A DNA stretch of 64,000 bases from Peptoniphilus gorbachii (GTDB lineage: Bacteria; Bacillota; Clostridia; Tissierellales; Peptoniphilaceae): NCBI RefSeq assembly GCF_016908115.1, contig NZ_JAFBDH010000003.1, forward strand, positions 1-64,000, in the 5' to 3' direction. A model generated the notes under the pieces. It was given only the letters and a program-made list of their open reading frames with translations, was not told the origin of the DNA and made no database searches. Both the position numbers and the translations under genes were made by a program. The stretch's first letter is position 1. Every line of letters starts with the position of its first letter. Positions 28,610-36,881 of the stretch are shown one piece after another.

Positions 28610-29593
28610 ATGAAAATTGTATCCTATAATGTTACAAAAAAATGCAACCTCTACTGTGAACACTGCTATAGAAATTCTAAAGAAGATGTGGACTTGTCAA
28701 ATGAGTTATCTACTGAAGAGGCAAAGGAAGTCTTTAGGGATATAAAAAAAGCTGGATTTAACATGCTTAAATTAAGCGGTGGAGAACCTCTAATGAGAGA
28801 GGATATTTTTGAACTTGCAGAATTTGCTTCTAGTCTTGGGCTTTATACTTGTCTTGGAACTAATGGAACTCTCATAGATGAAGACAATATTGGGCTTATA
28901 AAAAAACATATAAGATCAGTTGCTATTTCCATAGATTCAAGGGACAAAAATATTCACGATTCCTTTAGAGGATATGAGGGAGCCTTTGATGAAACCATGA
29001 GGGGCATAGAGATTTTAAAGAAAAATGACGTAAAGTTTCAGATTAACACCACTATCTCTAAAATTAATTTAAAGGAAATAGAAAGTCTTTTGGACTTTGC
29101 AAGTGACTTAGGAGCATCTTCAGTCCATGTTTTATTCTTGGTAATGACTGGCAGAGGAAAAAACTTAGGAAATGTCTACCTTACAAAGGAAGAATATACA
29201 GAAGCTATTAAAAAAGTTTTGGAGTATGAGTCAGATTTATTTATAAAGCCAACTTGTGCACCCCAATCAACTGTCTTGGCTAAAAAATTAAATTTAGACC
29301 CAAGAGTGAAAAAGTCGTGTATTGCAGGTACAAGTTATTGTAGCCTAGTATATGATGGCAGGGTAAATATCTGTCCCTATGCAGAAGTAGAGGCCGGCAA
29401 TATAAAAGATGATTCTTTTTATAATATTTGGAATAATAGTGAGGTTTTCCAAAAACTAAGGGATCCTTCATCATATAAGGGAAAGTGTAGAACTTGTAAT
29501 TTTAATAATATTTGCGGTGGATGTAGGGCCAGGGCCTTTGCAAATACTGGAGATTATTTAGAATTTGATAATTATTGTGTTTTAGGTGATTAG
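28610..29593 (+). CDS. Radical SAM/SPASM protein resembling AhbC/AhbD/NirJ haem-synthesis enzymes
   Basis: 327 residues. The radical SAM cluster motif is CNLYCEHC (near residues 12-19), followed by LSGGEPLMR and TNGT. The C-terminal SPASM part carries many Cys: KPTCAPQ, CIAGTSYC, then CRTCNFNNICGGCRARAF and a final Cys. KPTCAPQ, the CxAGTSYC motif and GGCRARA are the pattern I know from AhbC, AhbD and NirJ, which remove or modify tetrapyrrole side chains. Exact reaction cannot be told from sequence. AGGAGG upstream of ATG; one base separates it from the next gene. Confidence 0.8.
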   Translation: MKIVSYNVTKKCNLYCEHCYRNSKEDVDLSNELSTEEAKEVFRDIKKAGFNMLKLSGGEPLMREDIFELAEFASSLGLYTCLGTNGTLIDEDNIGLIKKHIRSVAISIDSRDKNIHDSFRGYEGAFDETMRGIEILKKNDVKFQINTTISKINLKEIESLLDFASDLGASSVHVLFLVMTGRGKNLGNVYLTKEEYTEAIKKVLEYESDLFIKPTCAPQSTVLAKKLNLDPRVKKSCIAGTSYCSLVYDGRVNICPYAEVEAGNIKDDSFYNIWNNSEVFQKLRDPSSYKGKCRTCNFNNICGGCRARAFANTGDYLEFDNYCVLGD

Positions 29594-30121
29594 ATGAAAA
29601 AATTTAGAGTGAAAGATTGGGTTTTAATGGGCCTTTCTCTGGCCATGATGATTGTTGTTGGTAAAATTCTTTATACAATATCCTTGAGTTTACCAATACC
29701 ATCATCAAGAGTGCTTATGACAGCACCAGCCTTTGCTTTTATATATACAGCAACAATTTTAAAAACTAGAAAAATTGGGACAGTATCCTTAATTTCCTTA
29801 TGCTATGCAATTTATATGCTTAGGTTTTCTGTTTTTGGGGCCTTGGCTGGACTAGCGAGCGGAGTCTTAAGTGATATTTTAACCTTAATAGTCTTTAAAA
29901 ATTATAATAAGGACAGAAATATATACTATTCAGTACCAACAAAAAGTGCTTTTGGCGTGTGGACTTCTTTTTTCATAGTAAAAATGTTTGTACCAAATTC
30001 TAGATTTGTCCAAGCAGGAATTATTCCAACTCTTATAGTCACAGTTATAATATATTTAATTGGATACCTTGCTTCTAGATATACTTTACAAGTTTTTTCA
30101 AAGAGGATTGTTAAGGCATGA
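29594..30121 (+). CDS. Polytopic membrane protein resembling an ECF-transporter S component
   Basis: 175 residues with five or six hydrophobic spans (WVLMGLSLAMMIVVGKILYT at the N-terminus, then a conserved-looking APAFAFIYTATIL, and a Gly/Ala-rich FGALAGLASGVLSDILTLIV). Size, span number and the AGxxSG-type Gly-rich helix fit substrate-binding subunits of energy-coupling-factor importers, which share an ATPase module encoded elsewhere. Position between a tetrapyrrole-type radical SAM enzyme and a staygreen protein suggests a porphyrin-like or cofactor substrate, an inference. Start immediately follows the upstream stop; its own stop overlaps the next start. Confidence 0.55.
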   Translation: MKKFRVKDWVLMGLSLAMMIVVGKILYTISLSLPIPSSRVLMTAPAFAFIYTATILKTRKIGTVSLISLCYAIYMLRFSVFGALAGLASGVLSDILTLIVFKNYNKDRNIYYSVPTKSAFGVWTSFFIVKMFVPNSRFVQAGIIPTLIVTVIIYLIGYLASRYTLQVFSKRIVKA

Positions 30122-30591
30122 AGAATTTAAATATTATAGAAAAATATTGTGTAAGAGATTTAGAATTAAAGGATAGAAAATACATACTTTCTCATGATGA
30201 TGAAACAGGAGAACTTTTTGTTGACATAGTAGAAAGTCTAGATGACTTTAAAATGGGTGAAGAAAAGGATGAAGTTTTTGGTTACTGGGAAGATGAATAT
30301 TTTGTATTTCAATGTTTTCTAGACAATGATAATTCAAAATTTTCCACAAAGGCAAGATTTATAATATTTAAAGAACACTTACAAAACTCTCTTCTTGCAA
30401 TTGTACAAGCTGAAAGAAAATTAAAATTTTCTGATACAGATATTTTTGTAAAGGAAATTTATAAATCGAAAGATGAAAAATTTAATATAAGACTTGTAGA
30501 AAAAACCCTAAGAGATTATGTATACAAAGAAGATGGATCCTTTGTGGAATATAGAAGAGGCTTTGATTATAAATCTTTAAAAAATATTTAA
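30118..30591 (+). CDS. Staygreen-domain protein (possible metal dechelatase of tetrapyrroles)
   Basis: 157 residues, one domain. RKYILSHDDETGELFVDI near 20-37, DEVFGYW near 52-58 and a long helix with HLQNSLLAIVQAERKL near 84-100 match the bacterial staygreen family pattern (RRYTLTHSDxTGxLFL). Plant staygreen proteins remove Mg from chlorophyll, and some bacterial relatives have the same activity in vitro; the natural substrate in anaerobes is unknown. Four-base overlap with the S-component-like gene. Together with the radical SAM gene and katA it points to tetrapyrrole handling. Family call is from motif memory. Confidence 0.6.
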   Translation: MKNLNIIEKYCVRDLELKDRKYILSHDDETGELFVDIVESLDDFKMGEEKDEVFGYWEDEYFVFQCFLDNDNSKFSTKARFIIFKEHLQNSLLAIVQAERKLKFSDTDIFVKEIYKSKDEKFNIRLVEKTLRDYVYKEDGSFVEYRRGFDYKSLKNI

Positions 30592-30595
30592 GATT

Positions 30596-30625
30596 AAGTG
30601 GAGTTTAAAATTCCACTTTTTTTAT
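30596..30625 (+). terminator. Terminator after the staygreen gene
   Basis: AAGTGGA (30596-30602) pairs with TCCACTT (30612-30618), then a run of seven or more T. Confidence 0.88.
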
Positions 30626-30734
30626 TTTTAAAAGTTTATTCTCCATAATAAAGAGTATATTTTACTTAAATAAAGTACTCTTAATCTTTAAAAAACTTGA
30701 TAAATGGTGTAAAATAACTATAAGGAGTTTTGTC

Positions 30735-31223
30735 GTGGAATATTGGGATGTTTATGATAAAAAAGGAAAATGGAAAAGACGCGTCATTAAAAAGGGTGAG
30801 CGTCTAAAAAATAATGAATACCATATTATTGTTGAAGGATGGATTTTGCGAGATGATGGAAATTTTATCATCCAAAGAAGAGCTCTCGATAAAAAATCTT
30901 TTTCTGGAATGTGGTATTGTTCCGCTGGTGGATCTGTTATTTCTAGAGAAACGCCAAAGGAAGGCATGGTTCGTGAGTTCAAGGAAGAACTTGGAATTGA
31001 CATTAGTGAAGATGAACTTAGTTTAAAGAGAATCATCACTGAGAGAAATACAATTTTTTATATTTATTTAGTCCGTAAAAATATTTCCCTTGATGAAATA
31101 ACTTTGCAAGAGGAAGAAGTTATGGATGTTGATCTTGCAGACCCAAGTAAGATTAAGAAAATGGTTGAAGACAAAACTTTTATAGGACTTGATTACTACG
31201 AAAAATTTTTTAAAGGTATATAA
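30735..31223 (+). CDS. NUDIX hydrolase
   Basis: 162 residues. The Nudix box is complete: G-x5-E-x7-REFKEELGI (residues about 65-87), which binds Mg and cleaves a nucleoside-diphosphate-linked or similar substrate. The start WDVYDKKGKWKRR resembles Idi-like Nudix proteins of Firmicutes, whose substrates are unknown. GTG start with AAGGAG upstream. A compact terminator separates it from cysS by only 36 bases. Confidence 0.88.
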   Translation: MEYWDVYDKKGKWKRRVIKKGERLKNNEYHIIVEGWILRDDGNFIIQRRALDKKSFSGMWYCSAGGSVISRETPKEGMVREFKEELGIDISEDELSLKRIITERNTIFYIYLVRKNISLDEITLQEEEVMDVDLADPSKIKKMVEDKTFIGLDYYEKFFKGI

Positions 31224-31224
31224 T

Positions 31225-31247
31225 CGTCTCACGAGAGGCGTTTTTTT
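31225..31247 (+). terminator. Compact terminator between NUDIX gene and cysS
   Basis: CGTCTC/GAGGCG stem (31225-31230, 31235-31240, one G-U), ACGA loop, seven T. cysS starts 12 bases later with no room for a promoter, so read-through must feed cysS or a promoter lies inside the NUDIX gene. Confidence 0.85.
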
Positions 31248-31259
31248 ATAGGAGGATTT

Positions 31260-32657
31260 ATGAAATTATACAATACTCTAAGTAGAACAAAGGAAGATTT
31301 TGTACCAATTAAAGAGGGAGAAGTTGGAATTTATAATTGTGGTCCAACTGTATATAACTTTATCCATGTTGGTAATGCCAGACCTCTTGTTGTATTTGAC
31401 ACACTAAGAAGATATTTTGAATACAAGGGAATGAAGGTAAAGTTTGTTGTAAACTTCACTGACATTGATGACAAGATGATAAATAAGGCAAATGAGGAAG
31501 GCGTAAAGGTTTCTGATATTGCTGAAAGATATATTAAAGAATTTAAAAAAGATGCAAATGGTCTTCACCTTTACGATTATGAAACTTTAAACCCTAGAGC
31601 AACAGAGCATATTAATGAAATTATTTCCTTTGTTAAGACTTTAATAGATAAGGGCGCTGCCTATGTATCTAATGGAGATGTTTATTTTGATATAAGTCAT
31701 GCCAAGGACTATGGAAAACTTTCAAAGAAAAATATTGAAGATTTAATTTCTGGTCACAGAGTTGACATAAACGACAACAAAAAAAATCCAAGTGACTTTG
31801 CTCTTTGGAAAAATAAAAAAGAAGGGGAACCTTTCTGGAAAGCTCCTTGGGGAGAAGGAAGACCTGGTTGGCACATTGAATGTTCAGTTATGGCAAAGAC
31901 CTTAATTGGCGATAATATTGACATTCACACTGGTGGAGAAGATTTACAATTTCCTCATCACGAAAATGAAATTGCTCAATCAGAAACTTGCAACGGAGTT
32001 CCCTTTGCAAATTATTGGCTACACAACGGCATGATAACTGTTGATAATGAAAAAATGTCAAAATCTAAGGGCAACTTTTTTACAGTAAGAGAAATTGCAG
32101 AGGAATTTGACCTTGAGGTTTTGAGATTTTTCCTTTTGACAACTCAATACCGTTCACCAATTAATTTTTCAAGAGAAGTAATGGAACAAACAAAAAATTC
32201 CAGCAAGAGACTTTACAATGCTAAATATAAACTTGAAGATGCAATAGAAAAGTCCACTGTAGAAAAAATTACTGATGAAGAAGAAAAATTATTTAAATCC
32301 TTTGACAAACACATTGAAAAATTTGAAAGTGCCATGGATGATGATTTAAATACAGCTGATGCAATTACTGCAATTTTTGATTTAGTAAAGGACATAAACT
32401 TAAATCTTGATGAAAATAATTCTAAGGAAATGTTAGAAAAGACTTTAGAACTTTTGAAGAAACTAACAAGAGTTCTTGGCATCATGGAAGGCGAAAGAGA
32501 AGAAATTTCTGAAGACATAGAAGGTCTTATTAAAGAGAGAAATGATGCTAGAAAGAATAAGGACTTTGCTAGGGCTGATGAAATTAGAGACAAGCTAAAG
32601 GAAATGGGCATTGAAATAGAAGATACGAGAAGTGGGACAACTTGGAAGAGAATTTAA
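31260..32657 (+). CDS. cysS: Cysteine-tRNA ligase
   Basis: Charges tRNA-Cys. 465 residues, normal length. Class I HIGH-type motif HVGNARPL near residues 36-43, KMSKSKGNF near 265-273, and Zn ligands including Cys28 of YNCGPTVYN and ECSVMA / HHENE. AGGAGG upstream of ATG. No T-box leader, which is common for this gene in Firmicutes, is visible. Overlaps the mini-RNase III gene by 16 bases. Confidence 0.97.
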   Translation: MKLYNTLSRTKEDFVPIKEGEVGIYNCGPTVYNFIHVGNARPLVVFDTLRRYFEYKGMKVKFVVNFTDIDDKMINKANEEGVKVSDIAERYIKEFKKDANGLHLYDYETLNPRATEHINEIISFVKTLIDKGAAYVSNGDVYFDISHAKDYGKLSKKNIEDLISGHRVDINDNKKNPSDFALWKNKKEGEPFWKAPWGEGRPGWHIECSVMAKTLIGDNIDIHTGGEDLQFPHHENEIAQSETCNGVPFANYWLHNGMITVDNEKMSKSKGNFFTVREIAEEFDLEVLRFFLLTTQYRSPINFSREVMEQTKNSSKRLYNAKYKLEDAIEKSTVEKITDEEEKLFKSFDKHIEKFESAMDDDLNTADAITAIFDLVKDINLNLDENNSKEMLEKTLELLKKLTRVLGIMEGEREEISEDIEGLIKERNDARKNKDFARADEIRDKLKEMGIEIEDTRSGTTWKRI

Positions 32658-33049
32658 ATTTTTTAGAAGTTAAAAATTATAGCGAAGCAGAAGTTAGAGA
32701 ATTTAGTCCTCTAGCCCTTGCCTATATTGGCGATGCTTGTTTTGAAATTTTAGTTAGAAGTGAAATTTTAGATGTTAGAAAAAATCCCAATAAACTTCAC
32801 AGAGAAAGTATTAGATTTGTCCGCGCAAAATCACAGAGAGAACTTTTTGAAAAAATAGAAGAAAATTTAACAGATGAAGAAATAAAAATTTTTAAAAGAG
32901 GAAGAAATGCCAAGTCACATACAGTACCTAAAAATGCTGATCCCATTGATTATAGAATTGCAACAGGACTGGAGGCACTTTTCGGCTATCTTTATCTTTT
33001 GAAAAGGTATAATAGAATTAGAGAAATATTTAAGGAGATGATAGGATGA
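32642..33049 (+). CDS. mrnC: Mini-ribonuclease III
   Basis: Matures 23S rRNA ends; RNase III catalytic domain without the RNA-binding domain. 135 residues. Catalytic segment [14 protein letters not shown] near 28-41 and [20 protein letters not shown] near 100-119. The usual partner downstream of cysS in Firmicutes. Start is the TTG at 32642, inside cysS; no better ribosome-site-supported start was found, so the first few residues are uncertain. Confidence 0.93.
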   Translation: MEENLNFLEVKNYSEAEVREFSPLALAYIGDACFEILVRSEILDVRKNPNKLHRESIRFVRAKSQRELFEKIEENLTDEEIKIFKRGRNAKSHTVPKNADPIDYRIATGLEALFGYLYLLKRYNRIREIFKEMIG

Positions 33050-33807
33050 AGGTAAAAATTATTTCACACACAATGGATCCAGATAAAACCATTGCTGCAG
33101 CAGCAAAACTTTGCTATTCAAGAGTTGGTGTTGAAGAAATTACAGAGAATTTGACTGAAGAATCAACAGAAAAGTTTTTAAATAGACTTATGTCATTTTC
33201 CCACCTTTCACCACTTGAACATGTAAGTTTTACCTTTGCAATTGAAGGTGTTTCTAGGACACTTACTCATCAACTTGTAAGACACAGAATTGCATCTTAT
33301 TCCCAACAATCACAAAGATATGTAAAGCTTGATAGCTTTGAATATATTATTCCACCTCAAATCGAAAAAAATGAGGAAGCTAAGAAAATTTTCCTTGAAG
33401 CAATGAAAAGAGATCAAGAAGATTATGACAAATTAGTAGAAATTCTTGTAAAGGAAAATGCAAGACCCTTAATTGAAAAGGGAATGGATGAAGAAAAGGC
33501 AAAAAAATCTGTGGAAAAAATGTCTATAGAAGATGCAAGATATATCTTTCCCAATGCCTGCGAGACAAAAATTGTTGTTACAATGAATGTTAGAACTCTT
33601 AGACACTTCTTCACAGTGAGATGCTGTGAAAGGGCTCAATGGGAAATAAGAGAACTTGCAACTGAAATGTTAAGAGAAGTAAAAGAAGTTGCTCCACTTT
33701 TATTTAAAGACCAGGGACCAGCATGCGTGACTGGACCATGCCCAGAAGGAAAAATGACTTGTGGCAAGGCAGCAGAAATTAGAGAGAAGTTTAAGAATTT
33801 AAAATGA
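33046..33807 (+). CDS. thyX: Flavin-dependent thymidylate synthase
   Basis: Makes dTMP from dUMP with FAD and methylene-THF. 253 residues. The ThyX motif [15 protein letters not shown] (near 79-93) fits RHR-x7-[19 protein letters not shown] precedes it and [18 protein letters not shown] lies in the second half. Four-base overlap with both mrnC and rlmB. Presence of ThyX links this operon to the folate one-carbon pool. Confidence 0.96.
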   Translation: MKVKIISHTMDPDKTIAAAAKLCYSRVGVEEITENLTEESTEKFLNRLMSFSHLSPLEHVSFTFAIEGVSRTLTHQLVRHRIASYSQQSQRYVKLDSFEYIIPPQIEKNEEAKKIFLEAMKRDQEDYDKLVEILVKENARPLIEKGMDEEKAKKSVEKMSIEDARYIFPNACETKIVVTMNVRTLRHFFTVRCCERAQWEIRELATEMLREVKEVAPLLFKDQGPACVTGPCPEGKMTCGKAAEIREKFKNLK

Positions 33808-34511
33808 AATATATTTACGGAAGAGGTCCAGTTATTGAGGCCCTAAAAAATGAAGAAGTAGAAAAAATTTATGTGGGTAAAAATGCCACTGGTTCAATAA
33901 AAAAGATCCTTGGCATGGCAAGAGATTTAAAAGTTCAAACAGTAACTAGCGACAATGAAAAATTGGAAGAACTTGCTGGCACAAAAAATCACCAAGCTGT
34001 TGTGGCTCTTGTAAGTGATTTTCAGTATATTGAGCTAGATGATCTTATCAATAAATTAAGAGACAAAGAAAATGCAAAAATTTTTATCTTAGATAAAATT
34101 GAAGATCCCCACAATTTTGGTGCTATAGCAAGAAGTTCAAACTTTTTTGGCGTTGATGGGATTATTTTTCCCAATAGAAGGGCATCAACAGTTAATGACA
34201 CAGTAGTAAAATCTTCTGCTGGTGCAATTTATGATATTGATGTTTCAAAGGTTACAAATATTTCTCAAGCAATGGAAAAATTAAAGGAAGCAGGATTTTG
34301 GATTTACGCAACAGACCTTGAAGGTGAAGACATAAGAAAATGTGATTTTTCTGGAAAAGTTGCCATAGTTATTGGCAATGAAGGCAAGGGAGTTTCCAAA
34401 AATGTTTTGAAAAACTCTGATAAAATAATCACTATTCCAAATTTTTCTGATTTTGACTCTTTAAATGCATCAGTTGCAGCTGCAATTGTTATGTATGAAA
34501 TTTTTAGATAG
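33804..34511 (+). CDS. rlmB: 23S rRNA ribose methyltransferase, TrmH/SpoU family (RlmB type)
   Basis: 235 residues. N-terminal substrate-binding domain ([12 protein letters not shown]) and a SPOUT domain from about 90 with [18 protein letters not shown] (motif 1), [10 protein letters not shown] (motif 2) and [16 protein letters not shown] (motif 3). Known RlmB methylates a ribosomal RNA guanosine 2'-OH. Standard position after cysS-mrnC in Firmicutes. Confidence 0.93.
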   Translation: MKYIYGRGPVIEALKNEEVEKIYVGKNATGSIKKILGMARDLKVQTVTSDNEKLEELAGTKNHQAVVALVSDFQYIELDDLINKLRDKENAKIFILDKIEDPHNFGAIARSSNFFGVDGIIFPNRRASTVNDTVVKSSAGAIYDIDVSKVTNISQAMEKLKEAGFWIYATDLEGEDIRKCDFSGKVAIVIGNEGKGVSKNVLKNSDKIITIPNFSDFDSLNASVAAAIVMYEIFR

Positions 34512-34517
34512 AATAAA

Positions 34518-35072
34518 ATGAGAAGAAGCTTTAGCAGATACAAAAGAGATGTGTCTTATCTCTTTGTAGATGGATATAATATTATAAATTCTTGGCAAAA
34601 TTTAATAGATTTAAAAAATATTTCCCTTGAAGAAGCTAGAAATGAATTAATAGATGAAATGATTGAATTTTCTCACAGTACAAAGGAGCACATAATACTT
34701 GTTTTTGATGCCTACTTAGTGAAAAAATCTGGTGGTAAGAATTATAAGAGAGATGGAATAGATATAATTTTTACCAAAGAGTTTGAGACAGCAGACCACT
34801 ATATTGAGAGGCAACTTGACGAAATCGGAAAACTTACCAATGTTCGAGTGGCTACAAGTGACAATGTTGAGCAGCAAATTATTTTATCACGTGGTGGCAC
34901 GAGAATTTCTGCAAGAGAACTTGAAGCTGAAGTTTTAAATTCAAAAAATAAAGTTTTTCATGTTGCAAAAAAGCTAAAAGAAGAGAAAGTTACAGCCCTT
35001 GATGAAGAAATTATTCATAAATTAAGAAAGCTTAAAGTAGATATTTCAAGAAAAAATAAAAATAAAAAATAG
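34518..35072 (+). CDS. NYN-domain endoribonuclease, YacP/Rae1 family
   Basis: 184 residues. LFVDGYNIINSW opens the PIN-like NYN domain; ILVFDAYLV and the acidic ETADHYIERQLDEI and ATSDNVEQQII segments carry further acidic metal ligands. Bacillus Rae1 cuts mRNA on the ribosome. Start uncertain: the ATG at 34518 has a poor ribosome site; a GTG at 34551 after AAAAGAGAT would give the more typical N-terminus (M)SYLFVDGYNI. Confidence 0.85.
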   Translation: MRRSFSRYKRDVSYLFVDGYNIINSWQNLIDLKNISLEEARNELIDEMIEFSHSTKEHIILVFDAYLVKKSGGKNYKRDGIDIIFTKEFETADHYIERQLDEIGKLTNVRVATSDNVEQQIILSRGGTRISARELEAEVLNSKNKVFHVAKKLKEEKVTALDEEIIHKLRKLKVDISRKNKNKK

Positions 35073-35087
35073 TTAGGAGGCTTAAAA

Positions 35088-36134
35088 ATGAAATGTAAAA
35101 ATTGCGGGAAAGACAATGCTGACAATGCAGTATTTTGTATGGAATGTGGGCATGATATGAGAGAAGATATGGATTTTTCTAAAACTCAAAAAATAGATAG
35201 AGATTTTTATTATGAAGATGAAAAAGAATCCAGAAAGAATAATTATTATGATGACCAAGATGAAGAAACAATAGTAAAAAATAACTCCTTTAAAGATGAT
35301 TCTATGGGAACTAAACAAAAGGGGCTTATATTTGGAGTAGTAGTAATTGGACTAATTGTTTTCTCTCTTTTATTTAATTTTGGATTTGGAAAATATAAAA
35401 TGACAAAATTAGAAAATTCTGCAAAGGCAAATTTAGAAGCCAAAAACTATAAAGAGGCTAGGGAAAAATACAGTGAGCTTTACGAAAAAAGTGATGATAA
35501 AAAATACTTAGAAGCAATTAATAAGATAGACAAGAATATTGAAGCTAAGGAAACTTTAAATAAGGCAAATCAAAAATTTGAAGGAAGAGATTATGAATCT
35601 TCACTTGCTTTTTTGAAAGATATGGAAAGTGATGATGAGGAATTAAAGGACAAAAAAGATGCCCTCTTAGAAAAAAATTATTCTGCAATTAAGTCTGAAA
35701 TAACACAATTAGTTGGAAACAATAATTTTGTTGGTGCTATTAATAGGCTAAATTCTTATATAAGTGTAGATCCTGAAAATAATGACTTTAAAAAATTGTT
35801 AGAAGATGTAAATGCTCAAAAAACATCCTTTGAAAAAAAGGCACAAGAAGAAAGTGAAGCGTCAAAGGAAAAAGCAAGAGCAGATGAATTGGAAGCACAA
35901 ATTGCAAAATTAAAAAATGCAGAAGCATCAAATTTAATTGGTACTTATCAATTTGTAACTTCAAGTAGAGCAAATGTAAGAAGTGGACCAGGATTTTCTT
36001 ATGGAGTTGAGTTTAGTCTTTATAAGGGCGATCCAGTTTATGTATATGACACTAGAAGAGCTGATGGAAGAACTTGGTGTAATATAGGAAATGGTTGGAT
36101 TAGTTATAGAACACTTAATGGTGAAAGTAAATAA
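35088..36134 (+). CDS. Zinc-ribbon membrane protein with repeat region and SH3 domain
   Basis: 348 residues. N-terminal zinc ribbon CxxC...CxxC (CKNCGKDNADNAVFCMECG, residues 3-21); transmembrane span near 78-101; a helical, Lys/Glu-rich stalk with tetratricopeptide-like spacing at about 105-235; a coiled coil near 240-275; and a C-terminal bacterial SH3 domain (SSRANVRSGPGFSYG to NGWISYR). The SH3 end should sit outside the membrane and bind cell wall. TAGGAGG upstream of ATG. Function unknown; terminator follows. Confidence 0.82.
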   Translation: MKCKNCGKDNADNAVFCMECGHDMREDMDFSKTQKIDRDFYYEDEKESRKNNYYDDQDEETIVKNNSFKDDSMGTKQKGLIFGVVVIGLIVFSLLFNFGFGKYKMTKLENSAKANLEAKNYKEAREKYSELYEKSDDKKYLEAINKIDKNIEAKETLNKANQKFEGRDYESSLAFLKDMESDDEELKDKKDALLEKNYSAIKSEITQLVGNNNFVGAINRLNSYISVDPENNDFKKLLEDVNAQKTSFEKKAQEESEASKEKARADELEAQIAKLKNAEASNLIGTYQFVTSSRANVRSGPGFSYGVEFSLYKGDPVYVYDTRRADGRTWCNIGNGWISYRTLNGESK

Positions 36135-36141
36135 ATATTTT

Positions 36142-36170
36142 AAGACAGCTTTTAGGCTGTCTTTTTTTGT
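36142..36170 (+). terminator. Terminator of the cysS-to-SH3 gene group
   Basis: AAGACAGC (36142-36149) pairs with GCTGTCTT (36156-36163), followed by seven T. Confidence 0.92.
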
Positions 36171-36325
36171 TTAGAACTTATTATATTTAAAATTACTTTA
36201 ACGAAATAAAAATTTTCTAAAAATCGAAGAGTTAAAAATATTATATCTATGAAAAAATTTCATAATTTTTTTAATAAAATTAATTTAAAAATATTATCAG
36301 ATTTATTTTATTTTTCAATTAGCTG

Positions 36326-36334
36326 TGTTATAAT
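36326..36334 (+). promoter_or_regulatory. Extended -10 promoter of the feo operon
   Basis: TG at 36326-36327 one base before TATAAT (36329-36334); no good -35, as is usual with an extended -10. Start of transcription near 36341. Confidence 0.55.
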
Positions 36335-36345
36335 TGTTTAAGAAA

Positions 36346-36356
36346 TTGATAATCAA
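36346..36356. promoter_or_regulatory. Palindrome at the feo transcription start, possible iron-repressor site
   Basis: TTGAT-A-ATCAA, about five bases after the predicted start. Its core GATAATC resembles half of Fur-type boxes. Position and the iron genes downstream support a Fur- or DtxR-like operator; the regulator is inferred. Confidence 0.4.
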
Positions 36357-36404
36357 ATTCAAATATAAAAAAAATTATTTCTTATTAAATAAGTAGGTGT
36401 AAAG

Positions 36405-36635
36405 ATGCTTAGTTTGATAATGGCGCCATTAAATATAAATTTTAAAATTTTAAAAGTTAAAAGTTTAAAAAATAGTAGCGTCACTGAATCTCACCTTGCA
36501 AATCTTGGATTTGTTAAGGGTGCGATTATAAAAGTTGTAAACGAGAACGATGGTAATTTAATTGTTTCTATTAAAGATGCAAGAGTTGCTATAGGCAAAG
36601 ACATTGCAAAGAAAATTTTAGTAGAGGAGATGTAA
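36405..36635 (+). CDS. feoA: FeoA-domain protein (first)
   Basis: 76-residue SH3-like protein that supports FeoB-mediated ferrous iron uptake. Pattern SVTESHLANLGFVKGAIIKVVNE and a C-terminal VAIGKDIAKKILV are typical FeoA. AGGTG upstream of ATG. First of three tightly packed feo genes; two bases before the next. Confidence 0.88.
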   Translation: MLSLIMAPLNINFKILKVKSLKNSSVTESHLANLGFVKGAIIKVVNENDGNLIVSIKDARVAIGKDIAKKILVEEM

Positions 36636-36637
36636 AT

Positions 36638-36880
36638 TTGCAAACATTAAGAGATGCAATTGTTGGTAGATATTATATTGTTAAAAAAATTAATGGTTCA
36701 GGTCCTTTAAAGAGAAGAATAATGGACATGGGAATCACAAAAAATGCTGAGATATACATAAGAAAGGTGGCACCTCTAGGGGACCCCGTACAAATTAACA
36801 TTAGAAATTATGAGCTTAGCATAAGAAAAGCTGATGCTGAGCTCATTTCCATTGAAGAGATAGAAAAGAAGGAGGACTAA
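36638..36880 (+). CDS. feoA: FeoA-domain protein (second)
   Basis: 80 residues, TTG start with GGAGATG upstream. GRYYIVKKINGSGPLKRRIMDMGITKNAEIYIRKVAPLGDP is the standard FeoA fold with the conserved RRxxDMG and APLGDP. More canonical than the preceding copy; such FeoA-FeoA-FeoB sets are common in clostridia. Confidence 0.92.
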   Translation: MQTLRDAIVGRYYIVKKINGSGPLKRRIMDMGITKNAEIYIRKVAPLGDPVQINIRNYELSIRKADAELISIEEIEKKED

Positions 36881-36881
36881 G

